Below are positions 48,149 to 58,068 of a stretch of 64,000 nucleotides of DNA, piece by piece. Each line of letters begins with the position of its first letter. The stretch's first letter is position 1. A model generated the notes under the pieces. That model saw only the letters and a list, made by a program, of their open reading frames with translations. It had not been told where the DNA came from and made no database searches. The stretch is taken from positions 2,526,573 through 2,590,572 of the forward strand of contig NZ_VOBC01000001.1 in the NCBI RefSeq assembly GCF_008369195.1. Direction: 5' to 3'. Made by a program: the position numbers and the translations under genes. The DNA comes from Sporosarcina sp. ANT_H38 (GTDB lineage: Bacteria; Bacillota; Bacilli; Bacillales_A; Planococcaceae).

Positions 48149-49534
48149 CTATTTGACCGACACTTCCACGTAAATGCCCTGTTTCATCGGTTTATTTTGC
48201 ACGTTTTTATAATATGGATGAATAACGAGTATATATCTACTTCCCGCCATCAAAGGATTTTTGGGAACGATCGTAATTGTTTTATCATTCACAACTTCTA
48301 TAACAGCCTCAGTCTCTTGTTCTCCCAATTGAATGAGCTGAACCGCTGCTTTATCGATATTTTTCCAATTCATTTTCGTGTTCATTTCAACCGTAAACTT
48401 TTTGGTAATGGGGACATTCACAAGTTCAGGAAGCTTTTTATATCCCTTCAACTTCATAAGTAACTGATCACGATGGGAGCCCTCGAGTTCCTTCCCTACT
48501 TTGGTTAGGACATTCGGCTTAACGCCTACCTGATCTACAGGTTCACCACCTGGTGAATAAAATCTTGCAGTCGTCATCTTCAACACACTGCCGTCATCAA
48601 ATCCGTACATCGCTTGCATCGTGCCTTTACCGTAGCTCGTTTGACCATATAAAGTAGCCGCTTTCTGCTCCTTCACTGTTGCAGAGACCATTTCCGAAGC
48701 ACTCGCACTGTATTCATTTATCAAAACATGCGTCAGTCCATTGAATTTACTCGATTGAAAAGTTGAGGGATAAGTCTTCGGTTTACTATTCTTTTCCCGT
48801 AATTGAAACGCATTTCCAACACCCGGAAAGAATCCTGCAATGTCCTGTGCAGCTGTTATGTAACCGCCACCGTTATCTCGCAAATCAACAATCCACCCAT
48901 CTGCTCCACTTAATGATCGAATTGCTTTGTCCATTTCTTTCGTGGATTCCAACGCAAAGCTATTCAGGCGAATGTATGCGATATTGCCACCAAGCATTTC
49001 ATATTCAACGTTCGGTAGCATAATCTCTTCCCGCGTCAGTTTTTTCGTAAAGGGAGCCGCTTGACCAATCCGTTTAATCGTTAACGTGACCATCGTTTTT
49101 TCTTCTCCACTAATTAACGATATTGCTGTCTGAATCGACTTCCCTACGATACTTTTTCCATTTACATGCGTTATCAAATCGCCCGACTGTATTTCCGCGC
49201 GATCTGCAGGTCCACTCGGAATAACTGAAATGACTTTTATGCCTTTCAAATCCTCTTCAAGTACAACACCGATACCAACAATCCTCTGCTCTATTCCATC
49301 CACGAATCCTTGGTACTCCTTCGCGCTCATATAGACAGAATGGGGATCCAGATATTGCGTGATTTCCTTAACTGACCCCTTCGACAGCACCGATTCCGGC
49401 ACCTCATCGACATAATAGTCCCGAATCAATTGACGGACCTCATCAAGCGGTTCCGCTGAAGCAGATGTTACCTGCGGAAGAAATACAAATAGCATAGCTA
49501 CTAAAAACATATATAATTTCAGGTTTATCCTCAC
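48149..49534 (-). CDS. Secreted S41-family (CtpA-like) processing protease with PDZ domain
   Basis: I prefer the GTG at 49534, nine bases after GAGGG, to the ATG at 49543 that abuts the site; 461 residues. Signal peptide (about 1-27), an N-terminal helical segment, a PDZ domain (about 95-180: GIGVVLEEDLKGIKVISVIP, DLITHVNGKSI), and a tail-specific protease domain. The catalytic Ser is in YSASASEM (about 280) and the Lys in SYGKGTMQ (about 305). The last ~80 residues look like an Ig-like beta domain. It probably cleaves C-terminal tails of exported proteins. Confidence 0.9.
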   Translation of the reverse strand: MRINLKLYMFLVAMLFVFLPQVTSASAEPLDEVRQLIRDYYVDEVPESVLSKGSVKEITQYLDPHSVYMSAKEYQGFVDGIEQRIVGIGVVLEEDLKGIKVISVIPSGPADRAEIQSGDLITHVNGKSIVGKSIQTAISLISGEEKTMVTLTIKRIGQAAPFTKKLTREEIMLPNVEYEMLGGNIAYIRLNSFALESTKEMDKAIRSLSGADGWIVDLRDNGGGYITAAQDIAGFFPGVGNAFQLREKNSKPKTYPSTFQSSKFNGLTHVLINEYSASASEMVSATVKEQKAATLYGQTSYGKGTMQAMYGFDDGSVLKMTTARFYSPGGEPVDQVGVKPNVLTKVGKELEGSHRDQLLMKLKGYKKLPELVNVPITKKFTVEMNTKMNWKNIDKAAVQLIQLGEQETEAVIEVVNDKTITIVPKNPLMAGSRYILVIHPYYKNVQNKPMKQGIYVEVSVK

Positions 49535-49763
49535 GATATTCATCCCTCTTTTCTTTTCCAGTTTCTACTAGTATAACGCTTTTATGTACCAGTCACCAAG
49601 GCAAATAATAACTATTCAGATAACGAGTTTCAAATAAAAAAATACCTAAGCAACATCCAAAGATGCAGCCCAAGTACTTCACTTGCAACTTATCTACCAT
49701 GTAATTGACATTAATGTGCTGTATAGTATGAAGCACTACTACCCAATTATTGGAGGTCCCACT

Positions 49764-50660
49764 ATGCAAAAATGGATACCACGAATGGGCATGCTACTTC
49801 TTACACTCATTGCTACAGGATGCAGCCCTGACAAAGATCAGATACCTGAGGGTAAAACTGATCCAGTAGAAAATCTGACACCAACAAGTGAAACCGTCTC
49901 TGAAAGCGCTTGGGAAGGAGATTGGATTTTCCTCAGTGACACGATACTCGGTACATTACACATTACGGATAACGATGAAACTGAATTCAACTACAAAATG
50001 AGCGGCTCACAGCCAACTACTGAAAACGCTTCTCCGGTATCACTTACCTATGAGGGTACTGGGAAAATTGTCGGGAATACAGCTCAAGCCACTTGCGAAC
50101 CTATTGCGGACTGCAAAATGACAATTGAGATGAACGGCTCAATGCTCAAACTAACCATTAGTAACGAAATTACAGACGGATCTGAACTGAAACTTAGCGG
50201 CGAATACAAAAAATCTACTTCTATAGGACAAGCACCAATGTTTCAGATGAAAAATGATCAATTCCAAATCTACGGTATTCTACAAGGCGATAATCCGTCG
50301 GAAGTAAAATCCACACTAGGCAACCCCGAATCAGAAGGCCCTGACGAATTAATGCATACGGGTTGGAATCAGCAGTACCCTGCAAAAGAACTGGTCGTCA
50401 CTTATTACGATGACTGGGTTGAAACAATCTCTATCACAACAACTAAAGACGCGCTTGAATCGGAAATTGCAGAGCACTTTGAAGGCGAGCGTTATCGCAA
50501 TAAAGACGGTACCGAATATTTACTGGTACCAAAAAATGAAAGTCTTTTATTTTATCGTCCAAACGAAGATGATCCAACAAAAATCAATGTTCTCGTCACA
50601 GTAGCAGACGAAAATTTCTATTATAACTTGGAGCTCGGTGAAATTTCCAAGGTAGAATAA
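49764..50660 (+). CDS. Lipoprotein of unknown function
   Basis: The start is the ATG at 49764 behind TTGGAGG, which gives a proper signal peptide with lipobox IATGC (Cys at 20) and 298 residues. After an acidic linker there is a beta-rich region (WEGDWIFLSDTILGTLHITD, about 55-160). A second part (about 165-290) contains GDNPSEVKSTLGNPESEGP, which resembles the small lipoprotein SmpA/OmlA-like or copper-amine-oxidase-linked repeats of Bacilli. No firm family. Confidence 0.78.
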   Translation: MQKWIPRMGMLLLTLIATGCSPDKDQIPEGKTDPVENLTPTSETVSESAWEGDWIFLSDTILGTLHITDNDETEFNYKMSGSQPTTENASPVSLTYEGTGKIVGNTAQATCEPIADCKMTIEMNGSMLKLTISNEITDGSELKLSGEYKKSTSIGQAPMFQMKNDQFQIYGILQGDNPSEVKSTLGNPESEGPDELMHTGWNQQYPAKELVVTYYDDWVETISITTTKDALESEIAEHFEGERYRNKDGTEYLLVPKNESLLFYRPNEDDPTKINVLVTVADENFYYNLELGEISKVE

Positions 50661-50666
50661 TCAACA

Positions 50667-50708
50667 AAGAAAGTCAGCCAACTCTCAAAGTTGGCTGACT
50701 TTCTTTTG
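50667..50708. terminator. Terminator between lipoprotein and NhaC genes
   Basis: AAGAAAGTCAGCCAACT and its exact complement flank a CTCAA loop; T- and A-rich flanks allow use by both convergent genes. Confidence 0.9.
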
Positions 50709-50785
50709 CATTTTCGAATTGACTTGTTCACAGTCACCAACTTAGTTCAGACACTATTACAACAACTAAAAATTAGGAACTTACA

Positions 50786-52129
50786 TTAATTCTTCTCAAC
50801 TGTCGAAGTCACATCTGTTTTTACTTCGTGATCTTTCTGTCGAAATTTCGGGTAACCGATTAAAATAGCAACAGCTCCACAAATCCCGATTAAAACCGGA
50901 TAAAACGAGTAAGGAATAATACTAACTGGTGAAATAGCAGCTAGTCCAGCGGCTGCAAGCATTTGAGCCCCATAAGGCAAAATCCCCTGCCAACTACTTG
51001 CGAACATATCAAGCAAACTAGCTGACTTTCTTGGGTCAATATCATATTCATCAGCGATACTTTTTGCTAAAGGACCTGCAATGATAATTGAAATTGTATT
51101 ATTCGCAGTGGCGATATTGGTCATACTGACTAAACCAGCAATCCCAAACTCAGCCCCTTTTTTCGATTTAATTTTGCCCATAATGACATATAACAGATAA
51201 TCAATACCGCCGTTATGTTTGATAATCTCAACGACGCCACCGATTAAGATCGCAATAATTGCTAAATCCTCCATACTAATGATTCCTTTAGCAACTGTTT
51301 GTAAAAAAACACCGAAACTGTAGGATCCATCAATCATCCCGATAATTCCTGCAAAAATTGTTCCACCCACCAATACGACCAGCACATGTGCTCCTAATAG
51401 CGCCGCCACAAAAACAGCGATATAAGGGAGTATTTTCAATAAATTATACTGATAGTCTCCACTCATAGTTGCTGTGTTCCCTTGTGTGATTACGCCAAGA
51501 ATTAGCGCTGTAATGATTGCTCCGGGCAATACAATTAAAAAATTCACTTTAAACTTGTCTTTCATTTTTACATTTTGTGTCCTAACCGCCGCAATTGTCG
51601 TGTCTGAAATCATCGACAAGTTATCACCAAACATAGCACCACCGATTACAGTAGCCATCGCCAATGGCAGTGGGATACCCGTTTGACTCGCAATCCCAAT
51701 ACCAATTGGTGCCAATGCAACAACCGTCCCCATTGACGTTCCCATCGAAATTGAAATAAAGCAACCGATAATGAACAGACCAACCATTAACAAATTCGTA
51801 GGTAATAGCGATAAGCCAAGGTTAACAGTAGATTCAACTGCCCCCATTCCACTAGCAACTGCCGAAAACGCGCCCGCTAAAATAAAGATGATAGCCATTA
51901 ATATAATATTCGGATGGCCTGCGCCTCTTGTAAAAGTCTCCACTTTACTGGACAACGTTTCTTTTCTATTCATCATCAAAGCGATAGTCGCTGCAATTAG
52001 TATCGCTACATTCAATGGCATATTTGAAAAGTCTTTTGTAAAAATTCCCGTGCCGATAAATAGCAACACAAAAACAAGTAATGGGAAAAGCGCAAAGGGA
52101 TTTCCCTTTTTCACTTTAAGTTTCGTCAT
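50786..52129 (-). CDS. Na+/H+ antiporter NhaC family protein
   Basis: 447 residues with about eleven or twelve membrane helices. GCFISISMGTSMGTVVALAPIG, GGAMFGDNLSMISDTTIAA and SMTNIATANNTISIIIAGP match the NhaC/ArsB-like antiporter fold, with the conserved Asp of the GDN-ISDT motif. It exchanges Na+ for H+, or in some relatives malate/lactate. ATG start behind AGGAGGAAT. Monocistronic. Confidence 0.88.
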   Translation of the reverse strand: MTKLKVKKGNPFALFPLLVFVLLFIGTGIFTKDFSNMPLNVAILIAATIALMMNRKETLSSKVETFTRGAGHPNIILMAIIFILAGAFSAVASGMGAVESTVNLGLSLLPTNLLMVGLFIIGCFISISMGTSMGTVVALAPIGIGIASQTGIPLPLAMATVIGGAMFGDNLSMISDTTIAAVRTQNVKMKDKFKVNFLIVLPGAIITALILGVITQGNTATMSGDYQYNLLKILPYIAVFVAALLGAHVLVVLVGGTIFAGIIGMIDGSYSFGVFLQTVAKGIISMEDLAIIAILIGGVVEIIKHNGGIDYLLYVIMGKIKSKKGAEFGIAGLVSMTNIATANNTISIIIAGPLAKSIADEYDIDPRKSASLLDMFASSWQGILPYGAQMLAAAGLAAISPVSIIPYSFYPVLIGICGAVAILIGYPKFRQKDHEVKTDVTSTVEKN

Positions 52130-52333
52130 AAATATTCCTCCTAGTAGCCTGCCGAAATCCCAGAACTTACTGAAAACATAGTATTTCTATATGGATTGCT
52201 GATGACTATCGTATCTTGCTTTCTTAGCGATGTCAACTCGGTCTCCATTAATTTCTGAATTGTGATATAAGTCTGTTTACTTTACTGGTTGAGTTGTGAT
52301 AGATTAGATGACAAACATGGGAGGATGAGTGAA

Positions 52334-52789
52334 ATGGCAGTGGTGGAAAGTTTTTTATTGGATCACACGAAAGTAAAAGCCCCTTATGTACGTTTAGCTG
52401 GAACGGAACAACACGAGACAGGAAGCACTCTTCAAAAATACGACTTACGATTTTTGCAACCTAACCAAGACGCAATGCCAACTTCAGCTGTTCATACGCT
52501 AGAACATTTGCTTGCTACCTATTTACGGGACGAACTAAAGGGGATCGTTGATGTCTCGCCGATGGGATGCAGAACAGGGTTTTACATGATCATTTGGAAT
52601 GAGCACGAGCCTAAGGAAGTCGCTGCTGCCTTAACAACAGTTCTCGAGAAGGTAGTAACAACTGAACACATTCCCGCCGTTTCTGCACTCGAATGTGGCA
52701 ATTATAGAGACCATTCACTGTTCGCAGCGCAAGAGTATGCAAAGTTGGTCCTTGCAGGGGGATTAAGTGATGACCCATTCCGCGCTTAA
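52334..52789 (+). CDS. luxS: S-ribosylhomocysteine lyase (autoinducer-2 synthesis)
   Basis: The ATG at 52334 (MAVVESFLLDHTKVKAPYVR) lies nine bases after GGGAGG; 151 residues, normal size. Zn ligands HTLEH (about 53-57) and the Cys in ECGNYRDHS (about 124), and the catalytic Cys in PMGCRTGFY (about 83), are intact. It splits S-ribosylhomocysteine into homocysteine and the AI-2 precursor DPD, as part of the activated methyl cycle. Confidence 0.97.
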   Translation: MAVVESFLLDHTKVKAPYVRLAGTEQHETGSTLQKYDLRFLQPNQDAMPTSAVHTLEHLLATYLRDELKGIVDVSPMGCRTGFYMIIWNEHEPKEVAAALTTVLEKVVTTEHIPAVSALECGNYRDHSLFAAQEYAKLVLAGGLSDDPFRA

Positions 52790-52976
52790 ATGGTAATAAA
52801 TCACGTACCTTACTGATTTTCACGCTAAAGTTCGGTATCTAAAAATCTAAAATGAGGTTGTCCAAAAGTTGAATTTGCGGGCAACCTCTTTAGACTGAAT
52901 CTTTGACCCTAATACTTCATAAGTGTTAGGCTTTTGTTGTGCCAACTAATTCGGCAAACATAGAGGAGGTCCTACA

Positions 52977-54005
52977 ATGACACAGGGTAAACAACAAGAA
53001 ATTCACTTGGCTAATCGTCCAAAAGGAATGCCTTCGAAAGAAGATTTTAATTTTGTGGAGAGTTCAGTTCCCTCCCCAAATGAGAATGAAATTTTAGTAC
53101 GGACACTTTATTTATCCGTTGACCCTTACATGCGCGGAAGAATGCAAGATACCAAGTCCTATATTGCTCCATTTGAATTAAATAAGGTCATCGTTGGAGG
53201 AGTCGTAGCCGAAGTAGTTGAATCCCGGTCAAACGCCTTCAAACAAGGTGACGTGGTAGTTGGAAACCTTAGCTGGGCTGAATACACTGTAGCCAGTGAA
53301 CGAGAAATCCGAAAAGTCGATCCGAAAATGGCTCCTGTTTCTACCCATTTAGGGATTTTGGGCATGACGGGCTTAACAGCCTATTTTGGATTGCTTGATA
53401 TCGGAAAACCGCAAGAAGGTGAAACCGTCGTCGTTTCCGGTGCCGCCGGAGCAGTTGGCTCAGTAGTTGGACAAATCGCTAAAATTAAAGGTGCCAAAGT
53501 TGTAGGCATTGCCGGTTCAGATGAAAAAATTGACTACTTACTAAATGAGCTTGGCTTTGATGCAGCTGTTAATTATAAAAAAGATAATTTTCAAGAAGAC
53601 CTTAAAAATGCCCTACCAGACGGAGTAGATGTGTATTTCGATAATGTTGGCGGCGACGTTTCAGATGCTGTTTTTAAATTATTAAATAGGAATGCCCGAA
53701 TTCCATTATGCGGAGCAATTTCTTCCTATAATGCGGAAGGTAAAGATTCAGGCCCCCGCATCCAGTCAGCTATGATCAAAACAAGCACACTTATGAAAGG
53801 CTTCACACTCGGAGATTACGCTGCTAATTTCAGTGTTGGAGCTACTGAATTAAGTACATGGCTACAACAAGGTAAGCTGAAATACGAGGAGACAATTGTT
53901 GAAGGCTTTGAAAATACACCAGAAGCATTTCTCGGTTTATTCAAAGGAACGAACCTTGGTAAGCAGCTTGTAAAAGTTGCTGATCCTGAATATGCGGAAC
54001 TTTAA
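52977..54005 (+). CDS. NADP-dependent medium-chain oxidoreductase (YfmJ/leukotriene-B4-dehydrogenase type)
   Basis: 342 residues, ATG behind AGAGGAGG. It belongs to the zinc-free MDR family: LSVDPYMRGRMQD near the N-terminus, the nucleotide-binding VVSGAAGAVGSVVGQIAKIKG (about 145-165), and VDVYFDNVGG (about 212-221). These enzymes reduce the double bond of enones or 15-oxoprostaglandin-like compounds with NADPH. It stands alone. Confidence 0.92.
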   Translation: MTQGKQQEIHLANRPKGMPSKEDFNFVESSVPSPNENEILVRTLYLSVDPYMRGRMQDTKSYIAPFELNKVIVGGVVAEVVESRSNAFKQGDVVVGNLSWAEYTVASEREIRKVDPKMAPVSTHLGILGMTGLTAYFGLLDIGKPQEGETVVVSGAAGAVGSVVGQIAKIKGAKVVGIAGSDEKIDYLLNELGFDAAVNYKKDNFQEDLKNALPDGVDVYFDNVGGDVSDAVFKLLNRNARIPLCGAISSYNAEGKDSGPRIQSAMIKTSTLMKGFTLGDYAANFSVGATELSTWLQQGKLKYEETIVEGFENTPEAFLGLFKGTNLGKQLVKVADPEYAEL

Positions 54006-54078
54006 TCGTTTTATGTTGTCACGTCTGTAGGTTAACCAAAAGTAACCAGTGACTAACTTAAGCATCTACTGGCGCTAC

Positions 54079-54330
54079 GTATATAGTTGCCTTTGGATTG
54101 CTTTGGATAGAATGACTTCTATACGATTACCTCGATGTCTGGATATGTAGGGATGTGACTTTGTCGCATTCCTACATATTTTTTTAGGTAATCGTATTGT
54201 GGTTCATCACCCGTCGAACTGCACTTGCATAAGTACACGAAGCGCTAAAGCTCTTTGGGACGAAATAATAGAGGGGCATCTATGGAGAAAAGCCGCCAAA
54301 GATACAATTTTGACGGCTGATGCTTTCTTT
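54079..54330. repeat. Dispersed ~255-bp structured repeat element, copy 2
   Basis: The 75-bp hairpin (54122-54196) has outer arms TACGATTACCT / AGGTAATCGTA and inner arms ATATGTAGGGATGTGAC / GTCGCATTCCTACATAT. The second hairpin is at 54285-54330. Compared with copies 1 and 3, paired positions have changed together (G-C to T-A, and G-C to A-T). Nothing else is recognised in 54006-54502. Confidence 0.85.
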
Positions 54331-54502
54331 ATGGTTTTCTCTTTTTAACTTTTTTATAAATCAGTTATCCGTAATCTTATTTTACATTTTTAACAAGTAA
54401 TACCTCTTCTCTTACAATACTGAGTCAATAGTATTACAAACCGCTAAAAACTGTAAATAGGCTGTATGATAGATATACGTTTAATTTTTGAGGAGCTTGT
54501 CT

Positions 54503-55570
54503 ATGAATACAAAACGTTTATCCTGGGTGGATGTTACCAAAGGGTTTTTAATGATTCTTGTCGTCATAGGTCATTACCCAGGACAACTTGATTTTCCACT
54601 TGCCAAGTATATTTATTGGTTTCACATGCCAGCCTTTTTCATTTTAAGTGGTTTGTTCTTTAAGCCAGTTGTAGAAAAAGGACAAATGACACTTTCCATT
54701 TACAAACGCTTTATGCAATTGATTGTTCCCTATTTATTTTTCCTAGTAAGCATAACGCTCATTCGTTATGGGATAGAAATTGGTTCAGGCAATAGGGATT
54801 TATCGTGGTATGCAAATGATCTATGGACTCTTGCTATCGGAGGGCGTTTTGCACGTGGTGCGTACGGTGTGTTCTGGTTTGTAACGACGTTATTCTTTAC
54901 CTACTTGTTCTTCTTATGGATGACAAAATACTTTAGTCGCACGAAACAAATCGCTATTTTAGCTATCTTTTATATAATTGCCCATATTGAAAGTTTGTTT
55001 GCAATGCGCGTAATTGGAGGTGCGCCCGATACAGCCTCGCAATCGATTCCAATGATTTGGAACATCGATGTTGCTCTTATGACAGTCGTCTATTTTGCAC
55101 TTGGTTATTATATGAAGGCCATTTGGATGAACATTACGAAACGATGGTTAATTGCGGGATTGTTTGGCTGTGTAATGGCGGTTTTACTTGATAGCTTTAA
55201 TATAATTGACTATCATTTAAGCATGAAATTTTTACGTTATGAACACTTTATTTTAGATTTGTTCATTCCACTGTCATTTACGCTTGTTTTGATTGGTGTA
55301 TTTCAACTCATCACCTCTCGAATGTCACTCAAATGGCTGCAAAAAATCGAAAAACATTCACTAACCATTATGTACTTGCACATCTTTACAGACATTCTAC
55401 TAAATGATTATTTCACGTATGGCATTATTGGATTCACAGCTTTCGGTTTAATCATTCCAGTCGTTGCTTCCATTCTCATTCAAAAATTGATGCCACACGG
55501 AAAATTATTCCTCGGCGGATTCTCACCAAAAAAAACAAAATCCACTGCGAATCCAGCAACAATCCCATAA
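54503..55570 (+). CDS. Membrane acyltransferase (acyltransferase family 3)
   Basis: The ATG at 54503 follows GAGGAG, giving 355 residues. About ten membrane helices. RLSWVDVTKGFLMILVVIGH (catalytic His) and WFHMPAFFILSGLFF are the N-terminal hallmarks of Acyl_transf_3 proteins such as OatA and NolL-type acyltransferases, which O-acylate wall or surface polysaccharides. The C-terminal extracellular SGNH domain of OatA is absent. A role in modifying a wall glycan is likely; the substrate is unknown. Confidence 0.88.
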   Translation: MNTKRLSWVDVTKGFLMILVVIGHYPGQLDFPLAKYIYWFHMPAFFILSGLFFKPVVEKGQMTLSIYKRFMQLIVPYLFFLVSITLIRYGIEIGSGNRDLSWYANDLWTLAIGGRFARGAYGVFWFVTTLFFTYLFFLWMTKYFSRTKQIAILAIFYIIAHIESLFAMRVIGGAPDTASQSIPMIWNIDVALMTVVYFALGYYMKAIWMNITKRWLIAGLFGCVMAVLLDSFNIIDYHLSMKFLRYEHFILDLFIPLSFTLVLIGVFQLITSRMSLKWLQKIEKHSLTIMYLHIFTDILLNDYFTYGIIGFTAFGLIIPVVASILIQKLMPHGKLFLGGFSPKKTKSTANPATIP

Positions 55571-55635
55571 AGTTAATCTTTAATCAGTGGGGGCCTTCAT
55601 CGCCCACTGATTGTTAGTTTAACCATTCGGGCTTT
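55569..55635. repeat. Hairpin repeat (GTTAATCTT family), copy 1, also likely terminator
   Basis: GTTAATCTTTAATCAGTGGG pairs imperfectly with CCCACTGATTGTTAGTTTAA around a short loop. The same arrangement is at 61795-61865. It overlaps the acyltransferase stop codon and probably ends its transcript. Confidence 0.7.
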
Positions 55636-55959
55636 TCCCATCTCTACTTCCCTTTAATACTGGGGTAGACTTGTATACTTCTCGGCATTCATGCGTATAC
55701 TACTAGTCACAGAGAGGCGGCACTCCTCTGTCCCGCCCGGGGGCACTTTCGACGGAAGGTGAAAAAGAATACCAAGCATAATCCGACTGGAGATTTTCCA
55801 GTAGTGCCGCGTAATACATAACCTAAGGGCACAAAAACCAGCCATTCACAAAAGAGGCCAAGAAAAAGTCTACGATTATTGATTGATCTAAGATTTGTCC
55901 ATTCTACACGCTTTGGCGCTTTGTGGATGCCTCCCACGATAAGCCGGGCAGAAAATCAC

Positions 55960-56054
55960 TGCTGGGGAGGGATTGAACTGCATCCCTCCTTTGTCTTATC
56001 GCTCCGGCTACCCGGTGTCCAGTTATTGGACACTTGTAAGGCGCCTTCGCTGGT
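55960..56054. repeat. Dispersed repeat (ACCCGGTGTCC family) with GGGAGGGAT hairpin
   Basis: GGGGAGGGAT and ATCCCTCC form a hairpin (55964-55989), followed by CGGCTACCCGGTGTCCAGTT and AAGGCGCCTTCGCTGGTT (56003-56054), nearly the same as 14443-14494. A related hairpin plus core is at 57030-57118. The stretch 55636-55960 looks like decayed repeat DNA without genes. Confidence 0.7.
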
Positions 56055-56109
56055 TATTCCTAGGCACTTTCAGGACATCTACCTCATTAGTATAGTGTCT
56101 ATAGAAAAC

Positions 56110-56155
56110 AAGCGAGCCTTTCCTCGATAAAATCTAGGAAAGGCTCGCTTCTTTG
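56110..56155. terminator. Terminator of the 213-residue protein gene
   Basis: AGCGAGCCTTTCCT and its exact complement flank an 11-nt loop, 31 bp past the minus-strand stop. The T run is short on either strand. Confidence 0.75.
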
Positions 56156-56185
56156 TTTTTCACTTTATACAGTTGCACATAAAAA

Positions 56186-56827
56186 TTATCCAATAAATGT
56201 AATTACAACTTCCCCATCAATATTTACAACTTCAATCAGTTCCTCATTGAACAGATACGGTGTATCGTTTTTGTCTTGGGGTGCTACTGCCTCGTAGCTA
56301 TTCTTAACAGATAAAACCTGAAAAGTAACTGGAATATAGCGACCTTTATTTAACGTTTTCATATTCCCCATCAAAAATATTTCTTTGCTGGAAACAGCAA
56401 AACTCAGATGTCCTACTACTTTATTCAAATTACCCGACACTAATTTCACGTCTTGCAGTAAAGATATAATGCATAAAATAAAATCATTGATTATTTCCAT
56501 CGGCAATTTCTCGAAACCGTTTTTCAAAAATAACGTATTAAAACCGTTCCTTATTTCTTTGAACGAGAAAATATCCTCTATTTTCTTTGCCTTCACACCA
56601 TTACCCAAATTAGTGATGATTCGCTTGCACTCTTCCAAGTACTCACTTACATACCCCGTACTGTTTTCCCTTTGCGCTATAAAATTGGCAAGTTCTTTAA
56701 TACTTTCAATACCATGTGCATCTTCTTTAACCAACATCATAAAGCTATAAAAGTCTTTTTCATCAAAGCTTCTCTCACTAAACTTGTTGTAGTAGTGTGC
56801 AAATAACTGCTGTTCTTTCTTATCCAC
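56186..56827 (-). CDS. Hypothetical cytoplasmic protein
   Basis: 213 residues, ATG; upstream GAAAAGGGTGG gives a good site. No signal peptide or membrane segment. The N-terminal half is helical and charged (QQLFAHYYNKFSERSFDEKD, ELANFIAQRENSTGYVSEY); the C-terminal half is beta-rich (KGRYIPVTFQVLSVKNSYEA). I recognise no family. Codon use looks like the neighbours. It is flanked by repeat-rich DNA on both sides. Confidence 0.75.
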   Translation of the reverse strand: MDKKEQQLFAHYYNKFSERSFDEKDFYSFMMLVKEDAHGIESIKELANFIAQRENSTGYVSEYLEECKRIITNLGNGVKAKKIEDIFSFKEIRNGFNTLFLKNGFEKLPMEIINDFILCIISLLQDVKLVSGNLNKVVGHLSFAVSSKEIFLMGNMKTLNKGRYIPVTFQVLSVKNSYEAVAPQDKNDTPYLFNEELIEVVNIDGEVVITFIG

Positions 56828-57029
56828 GATGCTTCCACCCTTTTCAAATTTCTTTTGCGTATCTCTACTATAATCATAACACGTTCCGGAACATACTTTC
56901 TATATCGTATCTGAATTGACTCATTGAGAGAAGCGCAAGACCCAAAGTCCTTTTAATGACACTGCTCTAGGTATGGATTGAGTAATTCCATTCCATGCTG
57001 CTTGAGCCTGCAGGATGCAGGTCATGCAG

Positions 57030-57118
57030 TGGGGAGGGATTGGCCTACATCCCTCCTTGTTGCGACACGACGTCGCGAACTTAGACTGCCTACCTGACTT
57101 CGGCTACCCGGTGTCCGA
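57030..57118. repeat. Dispersed repeat (GGGAGGGAT hairpin plus ACCCGGTGTCC core)
   Basis: GGGGAGGGATTGG...ATCCCTCC hairpin at 57031-57057 and CGGCTACCCGGTGTCC at 57101-57116 repeat the layout of 55960-56018 with about 20 bp more between the parts. The rest of 56828-57243 holds only the hydrolase terminator. Confidence 0.6.
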
Positions 57119-57198
57119 AAGGGATTTACTACCGAGGAATAGTAAAAGTGATTTTCAAGCTCTGCCTTTTTGAAGGCTACTCGTACATTCTTTTCTTC

Positions 57199-57233
57199 AC
57201 AAAAAACCAGCCCTTTACATTCCAAGGCTGGCC
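57199..57233 (-). terminator. Terminator of the alpha/beta hydrolase gene
   Basis: On the minus strand CCAGCCTT pairs with AAGGGCTGG (one bulge) and is followed by TTTTTT, eleven bases past the stop. Confidence 0.85.
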
Positions 57234-57243
57234 TCATTTAGCT

Positions 57244-58068
57244 TTATGCGCTATGAACAAGCTTACTATCCGCTAGTAATTTCTGCTCTTCTTGAATCTG
57301 TTCTTTGAAAAACTGTATAGCAATTTGATTGAACTCGTTATGCTTCTCTATGTTACACACATGGCCGCATTGCTCAATGATATGCAAAGAAGCATATTTA
57401 TCCTTCACAGTATCTTCTTTGACAGGACCAAGAAACATATAGTCTTGATCGCCCATGATGTACATTTTAGGGATTTCATGTTTTTCACTGTCTATTCGTG
57501 GATAAATAGTACAAACCTTAGCTGCGAATCTATACCATTTAATAAACCCTTTTTGACGGATTTTCTTTGCTTCTTGGATGAAAACGTCTCTTGATTTCTT
57601 ATGGTGTGCTTTAGGCATAAGAATCATTGCAAATGTTTTATAGAGCCACATATATGGGACTGCATTTTTAACCAAATTTCCAGTTCTCAGAATCACTTTT
57701 GCAACACTAGTTAACCGGATAATCGCCCCGCCTAAAATCATGCTTTTAATCCTGCTCGGAGCGTAAATATGCATCGCATGTAATACGACTGAACCCAAAC
57801 TGATCCCTGCAAAATGAGCCTTTTTAATAGCTAAAAAGTCCAGCACCGTAACAACGTCTTTGGATAAAACTTCAGGTGTGTATGTCAGCACTTCAGGTTC
57901 ATAATCTACAGAACCACCGTGATCTCTTAAGTCAATGAAGAGAAGATTGAAATGCTTTTTAAACTCTTTCACTTGTTTATACCATATATTTGAATTTCCG
58001 CCCAATCCATGAAGGAATACAACCCATTCATGTTGTGGACTTAAAATATGCGCTTCATAATGTAACAA
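57244..58068 (-). CDS. Alpha/beta hydrolase
   Basis: 274 residues from TTG, ten bases after GAGGG. The fold's landmarks are complete: oxyanion HGLGGNSNIW (about 20), nucleophile elbow GISLGS (Ser about 93), acid in MGDQDYMF (about 210) and catalytic His in EQCGHVCNIEKH (about 235). Substrate unknown; such proteins are esterases, lipases or haloperoxidase-like enzymes. Cytoplasmic, monocistronic. Confidence 0.88.
   Translation of the reverse strand: MLHYEAHILSPQHEWVVFLHGLGGNSNIWYKQVKEFKKHFNLLFIDLRDHGGSVDYEPEVLTYTPEVLSKDVVTVLDFLAIKKAHFAGISLGSVVLHAMHIYAPSRIKSMILGGAIIRLTSVAKVILRTGNLVKNAVPYMWLYKTFAMILMPKAHHKKSRDVFIQEAKKIRQKGFIKWYRFAAKVCTIYPRIDSEKHEIPKMYIMGDQDYMFLGPVKEDTVKDKYASLHIIEQCGHVCNIEKHNEFNQIAIQFFKEQIQEEQKLLADSKLVHSA

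Noticed and set aside
49683..49763. Upstream extension of the 50-kb lipoprotein gene
   Set aside because: The strong GGAGG site and the lipobox spacing fit only the ATG at 49764.
52200..52333. Possible SAM riboswitch upstream of luxS
   Set aside because: No S-box helices or terminator hairpin are visible in the short leader.
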